This document shows, one piece after another, positions 34,574 to 43,363 of a DNA stretch of 60,249 nucleotides. This DNA comes from an uncultured Nitrospira sp. (GTDB taxonomy: Bacteria; Nitrospirota; Nitrospiria; Nitrospirales; Nitrospiraceae): contig CABVSR010000022.1 of NCBI GenBank assembly GCA_902500995.1, positions 1-60,249 on the forward strand, in the 5' to 3' direction. The notes beneath the pieces were generated by a model, which was given only the letters and a program-made list of their open reading frames with translations, was not told the origin of the DNA and made no database searches. Positions within the stretch are counted from its first letter, which is position 1; every line of letters begins with the position of its first letter. Both the position numbers and the translations under genes were made by a program.

Positions 34574-37276
34574 CTACTCGAAATGCCGCCGCACCAAGGC
34601 CTCGACGGATTTGAAGTGGCGCTCGGGCAAGTTTTTGAAACGCCGCTTGCAATCGAGCAGGGCCTCGTCCACGCTGGAAAACGGGCTGATGGTCTCCATG
34701 AGGTGGCCATGGTAATCCATCAATTTCAGCTCGACGGTACGCAGGAGGGACGGGTCTCCGGCCAGCGCGGCCGCGGCCTTGGCCTGATCCCCGGCCGAAT
34801 CCACGAGCGCTTGAAAGCAGAGCCCTTTGAGCCGCTGCGTCACCGTACTGCGATCCCATCCTAGCGCTTTCGCCGTCGCTTGCATGTCGAAGCGCAGTTG
34901 ACGCAGTTGATGTAAGACTGCGAGGTCGCCCGCGGGATCCGGCAAGAGCGGCGCGGGACCAGTCGGCCCGCTGCTCTGCAATGATGGGCCGAACAGGCGG
35001 AGATCCGCCGCAGACAGGACGGGATTGTCCGACAGCGCGGCGGCCTGCTCCAGACACTGCCGCAATTCACGCACGTTGCCCGGCCAAGGCTGTTGCATCA
35101 GCGCCGAGACCGCTTCTTCTGAAAGGCGCAGGGATGGATGTTGGGTGTGTCGCATGGTTTCGCGCAAGCAGGCGTCGGCAATGAGCGGGATATCGCCCCG
35201 GCGCTCGCGCAGCGGCGGCAGGTGCAACACGAGGCCCTTGAGTCGGAAATACAGATCTTCCCGGAACCAGCCCTCCGAGACGCCGCGCTGCAGATCCTTG
35301 TTGGTTGCCGCCACGATTCGGACATCCACGGTGGTGGGGGTCGCGGCGCCTACCCGATAGAACGACCGGTCCTGTAAGACCCGCAAGAGTTTGCTTTGAT
35401 GGTCAAGCCGCAGGTCGCCGATTTCATCGAGGAAAATCGTGCCGTGGTGCGCTAGTTCGAAATATCCTTTGCGGTCTGCATGCGCGCCCGTGAAGCTGCC
35501 GCGGACATGACCGAAGAGTTCACTTTCGAAAAGTTCCGGTGAGATGGCCGCCATGTTCACGGCGATGAACGGGTGTGCCGCCCGCGGGCTCAAGCGGTGG
35601 ACGGCCCGGGCGCAGAGTTCTTTGCCGGTTCCCGCCTCGCCCGTGATCAGGACCGTGACCGTCGTGCGCGCGCCTTTTTTGAGGTCGCGAAACATCGTGA
35701 GGATCGCCGGGTGACTGGTGATCATCCCGGCCTGCTCGCATTCCCGGCGAAGCGCCTCTTGTTCGACGTTGCCCAGCGGCTCTGCGCTGATGGTCGCGGC
35801 CCGCATACGCTCAAGCTGCTGTTCGAGAGCGTCCATCCGTTGCCGCGTCGCGTCTTCCTGCGCCTGGGCCTCGGCGATCCTGAGTTGTAGATCCGCAGCG
35901 AGCCGGCTCGATTCGGCTTCTTTGGAGGCAGACTGTGACATGCTCGCCCGGGCGGATTCCAAATCCTCTTGCAGGCTTTCCACGGCCGTTTCCCGGTAGA
36001 TCAGCGCTTCACGCACCGCCACGAGATGCTGTTGAACCTGCAGCATATCCTGCTCGAGCAGCACCAGACGTCTGGTGGCCACCGACTGGCCGAGGAGGCT
36101 GCCGGTGATGAGAACGATGCTGGTGGCAGTGGCGGGAATGACGAACGGCAGCACCCAGTGGACGGTGGCCAGCATGGTCCAACTCAGGCTGACATAAAGC
36201 AGCAACATGGCCGCGCCCAGCGCCGGGCCCTTCCAATCCGCGCGACGGAGCACCATCCAGGCCGCGCCGAAGCAGAGGGCAAACGTCACGACGACTCGTT
36301 GCAGCGGAGGCAGGTCACGGATCCAGTCTTGCGTCAGCAGCGTGCGGAGCAGATGCGCTTGCAGGAGCATGTCCGAAGCCTCCTCCCCGGACGGGATCGT
36401 TCGTTCCAGTTGAGGCGGCTGGGTGAGAAGCATCACCGATTTGCCGTTGACCAGCGCGCCTAGACTGTCACTGTCTTTGCGGTCGATCAAGCGGGAGAGA
36501 TCCAGTACGGTGCTGGTCGGGAAGCCTGTGCGAAACGGATGTCCGGCAAAGTTGATGAGCAGTCGGCCGTGATGGTCCAGCGGGATGGGAATGTCACGGG
36601 TCGATCCATCCGGTAGGCCGGCGTTGTGTAGCCGCACCAGTCCGGATCGTCCTTCGATCTGACGTGGCGGGATGTGCCAGAACGTGGCGGCCAATGCGAA
36701 TCCCAAGGCCGGAAGTTCCCCCGTTCCTTCCCGTTGATAGAGCGGCAATCGGCGGGCGACGCGATCGAGATCGAGGGTGGGTTGCACAGCACTTCTTCCT
36801 GCCGTGAGCTGTGATGACAGGGGGGAGGGGAAGGTTGCATCCTGGTCCGGCAGGGGAGTCATGAACGCTGGATAGGAGACCGTCCCGGCTGACTTCACCG
36901 CTTCGATCAGCAGGGCGTCACTGACGGCGCCTCCGAGATTGGGAGGGCTGGGAACGTCGAGCGGAATGTCCAGGCCGATCGAGGCGGCTCCGGCATCATG
37001 CAGCGCGGTGATCAGTTTTGCCGGGAGCGCGCGATCCCAGGAGCCGGTGCCGAACTGCTGATCGCTGGGCTGGTCTCTGACGATCAGGAGCAGGCGCGGG
37101 TCCGGCGCCGGTTGGGCACGCAGGCGCATCCAGGTGTCGTACAAGGCCCAGTCCAGCGCCTGCCGCGTGGCCGGTGCCGGCATCCACATGAGTTCGCTGA
37201 GGGCGATCGCGGCTAGCGCCATGACCAAGGCTTGTAGCCAGATAGTCCTGACGAACAGGCGGGTGGCGATTCGCAT
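34574..37276 (-). CDS. CHASE2-sensor sigma54-dependent transcription activator
   Basis: A 900-residue membrane-bound enhancer-binding protein. An N-terminal helix precedes an extracytoplasmic CHASE2 domain (about 40-320), followed by three membrane helices (about 325-400), a coiled coil (about 400-500), a sigma54-contacting AAA+ domain (about 515-750) with Walker A GEAGTGKE (about residue 545), GSFTGA (about 590, GAFTGA variant) and Walker B IFLDEIG, and a C-terminal helical region. It should sense an envelope signal and open sigma54 promoters. It is the last gene of the - strand operon; its targets are unknown and I found no convincing -24/-12 site nearby. Confidence 0.88.
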   Translation of the reverse strand: MRIATRLFVRTIWLQALVMALAAIALSELMWMPAPATRQALDWALYDTWMRLRAQPAPDPRLLLIVRDQPSDQQFGTGSWDRALPAKLITALHDAGAASIGLDIPLDVPSPPNLGGAVSDALLIEAVKSAGTVSYPAFMTPLPDQDATFPSPLSSQLTAGRSAVQPTLDLDRVARRLPLYQREGTGELPALGFALAATFWHIPPRQIEGRSGLVRLHNAGLPDGSTRDIPIPLDHHGRLLINFAGHPFRTGFPTSTVLDLSRLIDRKDSDSLGALVNGKSVMLLTQPPQLERTIPSGEEASDMLLQAHLLRTLLTQDWIRDLPPLQRVVVTFALCFGAAWMVLRRADWKGPALGAAMLLLYVSLSWTMLATVHWVLPFVIPATATSIVLITGSLLGQSVATRRLVLLEQDMLQVQQHLVAVREALIYRETAVESLQEDLESARASMSQSASKEAESSRLAADLQLRIAEAQAQEDATRQRMDALEQQLERMRAATISAEPLGNVEQEALRRECEQAGMITSHPAILTMFRDLKKGARTTVTVLITGEAGTGKELCARAVHRLSPRAAHPFIAVNMAAISPELFESELFGHVRGSFTGAHADRKGYFELAHHGTIFLDEIGDLRLDHQSKLLRVLQDRSFYRVGAATPTTVDVRIVAATNKDLQRGVSEGWFREDLYFRLKGLVLHLPPLRERRGDIPLIADACLRETMRHTQHPSLRLSEEAVSALMQQPWPGNVRELRQCLEQAAALSDNPVLSAADLRLFGPSLQSSGPTGPAPLLPDPAGDLAVLHQLRQLRFDMQATAKALGWDRSTVTQRLKGLCFQALVDSAGDQAKAAAALAGDPSLLRTVELKLMDYHGHLMETISPFSSVDEALLDCKRRFKNLPERHFKSVEALVRRHFE

Positions 37277-37316
37277 GGTGGTCGCTGACGAACCGGGTGT
37301 TGGACAGGCCCGTTAG

Positions 37317-38657
37317 TTACGGCTTCGGAGGCTCGGCGGCGATTTCGTCAAGGATGCGTTTGGCGTCATCCTTCGGCAACCCTTTCAGATAGCTCTTGGC
37401 CTTGGCCTGATCGGGGGCGAGACCGAGGCCTTTCCCATAGATACGGGCCAGCGCCATGCGGGAGGGACCGGCGCCGTCGGCGGCAGTGGATTCGAGGTAA
37501 CTCAAAATCCATTGGCCATGCGGAGGGAGTTGGCCGTCGAGCCCCTGTTCATACAGTTGCACCAATGTCGCATGGGAGATTTCGTTGAGGGCGTAGGCTT
37601 CACGCAGGAGCACCGGAAGCGCCTCTGCCGTGCGGCCCTGCTTCAGCAACGTCGTGCCGACGGTTTCCGTGGGCTGATCCCGGTCGAGGTCGGGAAAATC
37701 CAGCCAGATTTGGTCGCAATAGTTCTTGAAGGCTTCAGCGGCCGCCTTGGACTGTTTGGTCTGCAGATTGCCTTTGACGGCTGCCAGCCGCCGAAGTTGG
37801 GTCAGTGCCTGAGCGGCTTCCGGTAATCCCTGCTCGAAGGCTTGCGCCCACCAGGTGATCGCCATGATTTGGCTCTTCTCGACTCCCTGTCCCGAGCGGT
37901 AGGCGTTGCCGAGAAAGTATTGGGCCTTGGCCAGACCGGCCAGCGCCGCCGCTTCAAGTTCTTGCGCCGCGTCCTTGTCTTTGCCCGCGACCTTGAGGAC
38001 CAGTCCCAGCCGGTAATGGGCTTCGGCAAAATCCGGCTTCAACCGCAGCGCTTCCTGGTAAGCCTTGATGGCCGACTGGATGTTGCCGCGTGTGTATTGG
38101 ATGGTGCCCATGCTGTAGTGGGCGAGCACGAGCGTGGGATCAAGGCGGACGGCCTCTTGCAGCTCGGTCATCGCGCCGCGCCAGTCCTGCTTGGCCATGA
38201 GCGCGGTGCCGAGATCGAGATGCGCTTGGGCGACTGTGGGATGGAAGCGTAGGGCGGTCCGGTATTCGTCGATTGCGCCATCGGTATCGCCCAGCTGGAA
38301 CAGGGTTCTGCCCAGCGTGAGGCGGGGCTCCTGGGCATCGGGTTCGATATGCAAGGCTTGGCGGGCCTTTTCCAGAGTCTCGAGCGGCGTCAGGGGGGCC
38401 GGGGGCGGCGGCGTAACCGGGGCCGGCGACGTGGACGGCTCGATGGGAAGCGGTTCCACACGCACGGCTTCTTGCGCGTTCTGTTCAGGCGGCGGAGCCA
38501 CCGGCGTTTCGGTGACGGGTGGCGCTTCCGCTTGAACGGTGCCTGTGGTCCCGACGGAAGGAGGCTCTTCTTGCGCGCCGGCCGGAAGGGCGTGAAACGG
38601 CAATGCCACAGTGACGATGAAAAACCATTGTCCGACGGCGAGGCGTTGCAAGAACAT
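37317..38657 (-). CDS. Secreted TPR/Sel1-repeat protein
   Basis: A 446-residue protein from ATG 38657, whose first 30 residues form a signal peptide (FFIVTVALPFHALPAGAQ). A Pro/Val-rich linker follows, then about four TPR units (RLTLGRTLFQLGDTDGAIDEY, VAQAHLDLGTALMAKQDW, LAHYSMGTIQYTRGN, AEAHYRLGLVLKVAGKD) and Sel1-like repeats (AQYFLGNAYRSGQG, ALARIYGKGLGLAPDQAKA). An earlier start at 38729 has a better Shine-Dalgarno (GAGG) and adds a second hydrophobic stretch, so it remains possible. Sandwiched in the operon, it may be a scaffold for envelope sensing. Confidence 0.75.
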   Translation of the reverse strand: MFLQRLAVGQWFFIVTVALPFHALPAGAQEEPPSVGTTGTVQAEAPPVTETPVAPPPEQNAQEAVRVEPLPIEPSTSPAPVTPPPPAPLTPLETLEKARQALHIEPDAQEPRLTLGRTLFQLGDTDGAIDEYRTALRFHPTVAQAHLDLGTALMAKQDWRGAMTELQEAVRLDPTLVLAHYSMGTIQYTRGNIQSAIKAYQEALRLKPDFAEAHYRLGLVLKVAGKDKDAAQELEAAALAGLAKAQYFLGNAYRSGQGVEKSQIMAITWWAQAFEQGLPEAAQALTQLRRLAAVKGNLQTKQSKAAAEAFKNYCDQIWLDFPDLDRDQPTETVGTTLLKQGRTAEALPVLLREAYALNEISHATLVQLYEQGLDGQLPPHGQWILSYLESTAADGAGPSRMALARIYGKGLGLAPDQAKAKSYLKGLPKDDAKRILDEIAAEPPKP

Positions 38658-38737
38658 AAGCGCTGGCAGGGCTCCACGTAAAAAGTCTCCGACTATATAC
38701 ACATAGATGACGAGAAATTTCCACGGCATCTCACGCC

Positions 38738-39394
38738 TCACAGGGCCAGCGCGATCGCCACGGCGGCGAGCAACATCAGCAGCGCCAGGAGGAGGTACCG
38801 CCACATGGACAATTGGTCCAGGACCGGCATGAATCCCAGACTCACGCCTTCGGCGAGCAGCCAGTTTCGAAAGTCCTGGGGCGCAACGACATGAATGCCG
38901 CGCGACGTGCAGGACGCGATGAAGCGATCGACCACCAGGCCTCGCACTGCTGCGCGAAGCAGCCGTTCCAGCCATTGTGGAAGCCGCAGACGACGCCCTG
39001 CTTGCGCCACCGCCTGATCGACCAAGGTTTCGTATTCTTGCCGAACGGTGGAAAGGTCCCGGTCCGGTGTTGCTCCGGTCGTAGTCAGCGCGGGCAAGGT
39101 GTGAAGCCAATCACGCAGGGCCGTCTCCAGCCGCTCCACCATGCGCCGGGATGCATCCAATAGGCCGGCGACCACTCCGCCGGCGAGCCCGATGATGACA
39201 GACAAGCCAATCAGCGACCAGCCGCCCAGGGTGGCCCAGGTTCCCGGGTCTGAGAGGGAGTTGTGATAAAAAAATGCCGCCCCGCCCAGGATGCTGGTCG
39301 TCGCCAGCACATGCAGAGGCAGGGTGCGAATCACCGTCTGGAAGAACGTGCGGGGGGATTGTCCATTCGACCTTGCTGGCGGGAGCAATGACAT
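38738..39394 (-). CDS. Integral membrane protein of unknown function
   Basis: A 218-residue protein with two N-terminal membrane helices (about residues 25-45 and 55-80), a central helical region with LDQAVAQAGRR-like charge, and a C-terminal helix (about 200-217). No family is recognised. The start is taken at the ATG that begins MSLLPPARSN; it lies 13 bases past the stop of the HIT gene. Same operon as the TPR gene. Confidence 0.6.
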   Translation of the reverse strand: MSLLPPARSNGQSPRTFFQTVIRTLPLHVLATTSILGGAAFFYHNSLSDPGTWATLGGWSLIGLSVIIGLAGGVVAGLLDASRRMVERLETALRDWLHTLPALTTTGATPDRDLSTVRQEYETLVDQAVAQAGRRLRLPQWLERLLRAAVRGLVVDRFIASCTSRGIHVVAPQDFRNWLLAEGVSLGFMPVLDQLSMWRYLLLALLMLLAAVAIALAL

Positions 39395-39407
39395 GGCCGA
39401 TCGGTAC

Positions 39408-39857
39408 TTACGGCTTGAATGGCGCCGGCAGCCGGTGAATCGGCCAGATCGTCCGGAGCCGGTGCACCTGCGAAGCCAACCTGTCCGGCTCAAGGCGTAC
39501 CGGTTCATGCGTGATGCGCCACACCGGTTCGAGCGGAGCCGGGTCCCGGGAGAGGCGCGGGATCAAGTGCCAATGGATGTGCGGGAGCTGGTTGCCGAGC
39601 AATTCATAATTGATTTTCACCGCCTGCCATTCCTCGGCGAGCAGAGCGGACACTTGGGCGACTTCTTCGATGAGGCTGCTGCGTTCTTCGCGGGAGAGAT
39701 GGAACAGTTCCGTCGCATGGCGCTTCAGCACGAGCACCGTCCAGCCAGGGAAGAATTGGTCGTCGTGGAGATAGGCTTTTGTGAGGCCGCAATCGGCGAC
39801 GAAATGATCCTCGCTTGGCCAGGTCCCGACGCAGGCCTTGCAGGAAGGGTCGGTCAT
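39408..39857 (-). CDS. HIT-family hydrolase
   Basis: A 149-residue histidine-triad protein with the motif LPHIHWHLIPR near its C-terminal half (HxHxHxx pattern). HIT proteins hydrolyse or transfer nucleotides from nucleoside-phosphate substrates (Ap4A, AMP-lysine and similar); which one cannot be seen. An N-terminal CKAC pair is present. The start overlaps the stop of the upstream gene as ATGA. Confidence 0.88.
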   Translation of the reverse strand: MTDPSCKACVGTWPSEDHFVADCGLTKAYLHDDQFFPGWTVLVLKRHATELFHLSREERSSLIEEVAQVSALLAEEWQAVKINYELLGNQLPHIHWHLIPRLSRDPAPLEPVWRITHEPVRLEPDRLASQVHRLRTIWPIHRLPAPFKP

Positions 39858-40474
39858 GGCTGATTGAGGGTCCGCGCCTCTTCCGCCGTGATCACGCCCT
39901 TTTTGAGCAGGAGCTGGATGAGTTTGTCGATGGCGGCTTTGTGTGGCGCGGCCGCCGCCGCGGCGGCAGCTGCCTGGGATTTCTGTTTGGGTGGCTCCCG
40001 CCGCTGGCCCATAACGCGGAAGGAAGGGGTGAAGACGGCCACATAGTCGCGATTGCGGATGCGGACGGAGACGGGAAGGCTTTCGCTGTTCGGAGTGAGG
40101 TCGGGTCCGGCTCCTTGTGGTATCCGGAAGAAGGGTTTGCCGTCTTCCGTGGTCCCGTCCTGGCCGATGATTTCCATCCTCGTCAAGAGGGATTCGCCCG
40201 TCAGGTTCTCACGATCCTGTCCCGCGGTGTTGGTGATGTGATCCAGGACCAGGATGAGGCTGTCGGCCACAAAAAGATCGGGCGAGCTGTTCCGGACCGT
40301 GACGTCGTAACGATACTCGCTCGAAAAATTGTCCCGGCTGCGCAGGGTGACGAAGGGGGTGACCTTGCCCGTCACATCCACCAGTTGATCGAACGTGGCT
40401 GCGGGGGCGGCTGTTGCCGCCAGCAGGAGGCAACAGCCGCCTGCCAGGAGCTGCATGGATCGGGTCCTTCTCAT
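39854..40474 (-). CDS. Secreted protein of unknown function
   Basis: A 206-residue protein with a signal peptide (LLAGGCCLLLAATAAPAA), an immunoglobulin-like beta domain (about 25-150) and, after a poly-Ala linker, a C-terminal short helical hairpin (AIDKLIQLLLKKGVITAEEARTL) like a SHOCT motif. It is the first gene of the - strand operon, overlapping the HIT gene by 4 bases. The function is unknown. Confidence 0.65.
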   Translation of the reverse strand: MRRTRSMQLLAGGCCLLLAATAAPAATFDQLVDVTGKVTPFVTLRSRDNFSSEYRYDVTVRNSSPDLFVADSLILVLDHITNTAGQDRENLTGESLLTRMEIIGQDGTTEDGKPFFRIPQGAGPDLTPNSESLPVSVRIRNRDYVAVFTPSFRVMGQRREPPKQKSQAAAAAAAAAPHKAAIDKLIQLLLKKGVITAEEARTLNQP

Positions 40475-40564
40475 GATGTCCTCCCCTGATCGATCGACTG
40501 AGGTTCAGAATAACAAAGCATCGCGGCCAGTGCGAGGAAATCCTCTCCCCGTGCGGGAGTCTGC

Positions 40565-40594
40565 TTGACACGTTCTTTTCATGAACGATATTCT
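40565..40594 (+). promoter_or_regulatory. Candidate sigma70 promoter for the HD-domain gene
   Basis: TTGACA at 40565-40570, an 18-base spacer and TATTCT at 40589-40594. The -35 is perfect and the -10 has 4 of 6 consensus bases. It precedes the HD gene start by 39 bases. Confidence 0.4.
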
Positions 40595-40633
40595 GCCTGG
40601 CGGTCAATCGTTGCCCCGGCAGCCTCATCCTGC

Positions 40634-41506
40634 ATGGTACGTACACGTCGTAGCTCCCTTCCCTTGCTTGTGCCCCGTCCATTCGCCTCCACGCTGTTAC
40701 GGCTCTACGACTATCCAGACCCGCGCCGTCCCGGGCGACTGATCAAGGGGTACGACTGCCCCCATGCGCTGCGAACCGCCCGGATGTGCGCGGCGGTCGC
40801 CCAGCGGTTGGGGCATGACGCCGTACGCGTGAAACAGTACCAGATCGCCTGCCTCCTCCATGACCTGGGGCGGGCCGGGCTCGACCGGCCGCTCTTCGGG
40901 CGGATCTGGTCTTGGGCCCGCGCGCAGGGCATTCCCACCCGGCCTCGCGAATGGCGGGCAGCCCATCCGGAAACCCGCTACGGCCGCGAGACCGAAGCCT
41001 TTGTCGCCCGGTATCGAGCCCCGATGGAGTCGGCCGGGATCACGCTGGACCCATGGGCCTGCGAGCAGGTGGAGATGCGGCTGGGCTACGCCCGCCGTCT
41101 GGCGGCGCGGCTTCGTCTCGTCAAACCGGACTTGCGCCGGATGGGAGTGGTCTGGGCGCCTTGGATGGGACGGATCATGCTCTACTATTACTATCCCGAG
41201 AAACTAGCCGGGGCGGCGCCCTGGGTCCGGCAGTTGGCGGAGATTCTTGTCGCCTGCGAGCAGTTCGAAGCCTTCAGCAACCAGCGTCGGGGGCGCGACT
41301 ACTACGTGCGGCGCCGTGAGGATCTGGCCGAAGCATTCGCCTATCTCACTGGCCTGCAGCAAGAAGGGATCATCAGTCGTCCAGTCGTGCGGGCCCTGCG
41401 TGAACTGGCGGCAGAGGGGACGTTTGACGCCCTGCTGGAGCAGGCGAGGGGGCGTGCCCTGTCGCGGCGGGAGCGGGCGTTTCTCAGGCAAGCGGGGAAG
41501 GAGTAG
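40634..41506 (+). CDS. HD-domain phosphohydrolase-like protein
   Basis: A 290-residue protein with the HD superfamily signature (YDCPHALRTARM, then CLLHDLGRAG), indicating a metal-dependent phosphohydrolase fold. A later tyrosine-rich helix (GRIMLYYYYPEK) and a QRRGRDYY segment follow, typical of HD relatives that act on nucleotides or signalling molecules. Substrate unknown. ATG 40634 is used because the candidate promoter lies just upstream. It is 3 bases before the next gene. Confidence 0.72.
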   Translation: MVRTRRSSLPLLVPRPFASTLLRLYDYPDPRRPGRLIKGYDCPHALRTARMCAAVAQRLGHDAVRVKQYQIACLLHDLGRAGLDRPLFGRIWSWARAQGIPTRPREWRAAHPETRYGRETEAFVARYRAPMESAGITLDPWACEQVEMRLGYARRLAARLRLVKPDLRRMGVVWAPWMGRIMLYYYYPEKLAGAAPWVRQLAEILVACEQFEAFSNQRRGRDYYVRRREDLAEAFAYLTGLQQEGIISRPVVRALRELAAEGTFDALLEQARGRALSRRERAFLRQAGKE

Positions 41507-41509
41507 ACG

Positions 41510-41932
41510 ATGACCGTCAAGACCGTGTCGATTCGAGTGCCGATGCAAGGCGACAGCCGGATGGAAAATATCACCGGGCAGGTGCAGGCGGCCGTTGAGC
41601 AGACAGAGTTGCGGGCGGGCATCGTCACGGTGTTCATCAAACATACGACTGCGTCGGTGCTGATTGTCGAGGATGAGCCCGGGATTCGCGCCGACACGAA
41701 AGCCCTGTGGGAGCGGCTGGTCCCCGCCGATCCTCGCTGGCAGCACAATGAGCGCAATGCAGGCGAGGATAATGGTCATAGCCACCTGCGCGGGCAGCTC
41801 CAGGGGCAGTCGCTCACGATTCCATTCACGGATGGGGTGATGACCTTGGGAACCTGGCAACAGATCGTCGTTCTGGACTTCGATACGCGCGCGCGAACCA
41901 GAGAGCTGGTGCTGCAGGTGATGGGTGAATAG
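41510..41932 (+). CDS. YjbQ/UPF0047-family protein
   Basis: A 140-residue protein of the YjbQ family with the signature IKHTTASVLIVED followed by HNERNAGEDNGHSHLRGQL and the C-terminal TWQQIVVLDFD. The family includes enzymes with thiamine-phosphate-synthase-like activity; the exact role is uncertain. It sits between the HD and HtrA-like genes with tight spacing, so the three are cotranscribed. Confidence 0.93.
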   Translation: MTVKTVSIRVPMQGDSRMENITGQVQAAVEQTELRAGIVTVFIKHTTASVLIVEDEPGIRADTKALWERLVPADPRWQHNERNAGEDNGHSHLRGQLQGQSLTIPFTDGVMTLGTWQQIVVLDFDTRARTRELVLQVMGE

Positions 41933-43060
41933 ATGCGACCGGCGAGTCTGAGCGCAACGAGAATGGGCGGCCGCTGCGTCGCTGCCTGGTTGTTCTCGAG
42001 CCTGGTCCTGGGGCTTTCGCTGCCTGCCCGCGGGACGACGGACAGACACAGTCTGCCGCTGCAGGTGGCGCAAGCTGCCGCTCCGACGGACCTCGGCCCG
42101 GAGGAGCAGGCGACGATTGCGGTGTTCGATCGAGCGACCCGATCGGTGGTGTTCATTGCCAACACAGCGAAGCAGCGTGATCCCTGGTCGTTCAACGTGT
42201 TTGAAGTGCCGCAGGGGTCCGGGACCGGATTCGTCTGGAGCCGGCAAGGCCACATCGTCACCAACTATCACGTCATCTACGGCGCGGATTCGATCACGGT
42301 GACGCTGGCGGACCGTACCGAATATAAGGCGAAGGTCATCGGGGTCGATCCCGATCATGATATCGCGGTGCTTCACATTCAGGCGTCCGAAGCGGCACTC
42401 CAGCCGGTCGCCATCGGTAACTCGCAGTCCTTACGGGTGGGGCAAAAGGTGCTGGCGATCGGGAACCCGTTCGGCCTCGATCACACGTTGACGACCGGTG
42501 TGGTCAGCGCCTTGGGCCGGACGATCAAATCGATGAGCAACCGGACTATCGAGGGCGTGATTCAAACCGATGCGGCGATCAATCCGGGCAACTCGGGCGG
42601 GCCGTTGCTGGACAGCGGCGGGCGCCTAATCGGGGTGAACACACAGATCGTCAGCCCCAGCGGGGCCTTTGCCGGGATCGGATTCGCCGTGCCGGTCGAT
42701 ACGGTCAATCGCATCGTGCCGGAGTTGATCAAGCATGGGAAGCTGATCAGGCCGGGATTGGGTATTTCGCTGGTGCCCGATGCCATGGCCCGGCGTTGGG
42801 GGGTCAATGGCGTCATCATCGGAAAAGTCGGGCGTGGAAGCGCGGCGGAACGGATCGGACTGCACGGCGCGCGTGAGACCGCCGGAGGCCGCATTGAGCT
42901 GGGCGATATTATCGTGGCCGTGGACGGCAAGCCGGTTGAGACCATTGAAGACCTGATGGATCTCATGGAGCAGCACAAGGTCGGTGATCAGGTCACGATC
43001 GAATTCATGCGCGGCAATCGCCGGGTGCAGGCTGTGGCGACCCTCCAGGCCGTCAACTGA
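41933..43060 (+). CDS. HtrA/DegP-like serine protease with PDZ domain
   Basis: A 375-residue periplasmic protease of the S1C family. A signal-like N-terminus precedes the protease domain with the catalytic triad His113 (TNYHVI), Asp143 (DHDIAVL) and Ser221 (GNSGGPL), then one PDZ domain (about 270-370). It should degrade or chaperone misfolded envelope proteins. The ATG directly abuts the previous stop. One PDZ domain makes it DegS/HhoB-like in layout, not DegP. The proteasome block follows after an inverted-repeat element. Confidence 0.92.
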   Translation: MRPASLSATRMGGRCVAAWLFSSLVLGLSLPARGTTDRHSLPLQVAQAAAPTDLGPEEQATIAVFDRATRSVVFIANTAKQRDPWSFNVFEVPQGSGTGFVWSRQGHIVTNYHVIYGADSITVTLADRTEYKAKVIGVDPDHDIAVLHIQASEAALQPVAIGNSQSLRVGQKVLAIGNPFGLDHTLTTGVVSALGRTIKSMSNRTIEGVIQTDAAINPGNSGGPLLDSGGRLIGVNTQIVSPSGAFAGIGFAVPVDTVNRIVPELIKHGKLIRPGLGISLVPDAMARRWGVNGVIIGKVGRGSAAERIGLHGARETAGGRIELGDIIVAVDGKPVETIEDLMDLMEQHKVGDQVTIEFMRGNRRVQAVATLQAVN

Positions 43061-43064
43061 GCGG

Positions 43065-43210
43065 CAGGAGACTGAAAAAGTCCTCCAGCGGCGTTCTCGC
43101 ATCGCGAAAAACCTCAACGTATCACACACGGGAAAAGAGCTTGTCTTGGCAAGCTCGGGGTGGGCGGGTAAGAAGAGTGTGCGTGCTGGACAGTCTTTTT
43201 GAGTCTCCTG
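43065..43210. repeat. Imperfect inverted-repeat element B
   Basis: Ends caggagactgaaaaagtc and gactgtccagcac...tttttgagtctcctg form an imperfect inverted repeat; the outer 9 bases pair exactly. The left part also reads tccagcggcgttctcgcatcg, the same words seen in elements A and C. It begins 5 bases after the protease stop and may also end its transcription. Confidence 0.72.
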
Positions 43211-43363
43211 CGGGATCGCGCGATTCCATTGTGAAGCCCTCATTCACGGAAGCTTCCATAGACGTGCGCCGCAATGGGATGATCGATGCTGCCTAGGCGA
43301 CAGTGGCATGGCTCCCTGTGTTAGGATGACGGAAGTTTGCATCAGCCGGACGGAGGAATGACC

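Noticed and set aside
41204-42376. A 390-codon open frame on the - strand
   Set aside because: It covers the end of the HD gene, all of YjbQ and the start of the HtrA-like gene on the opposite strand, all three of which carry clear family motifs.
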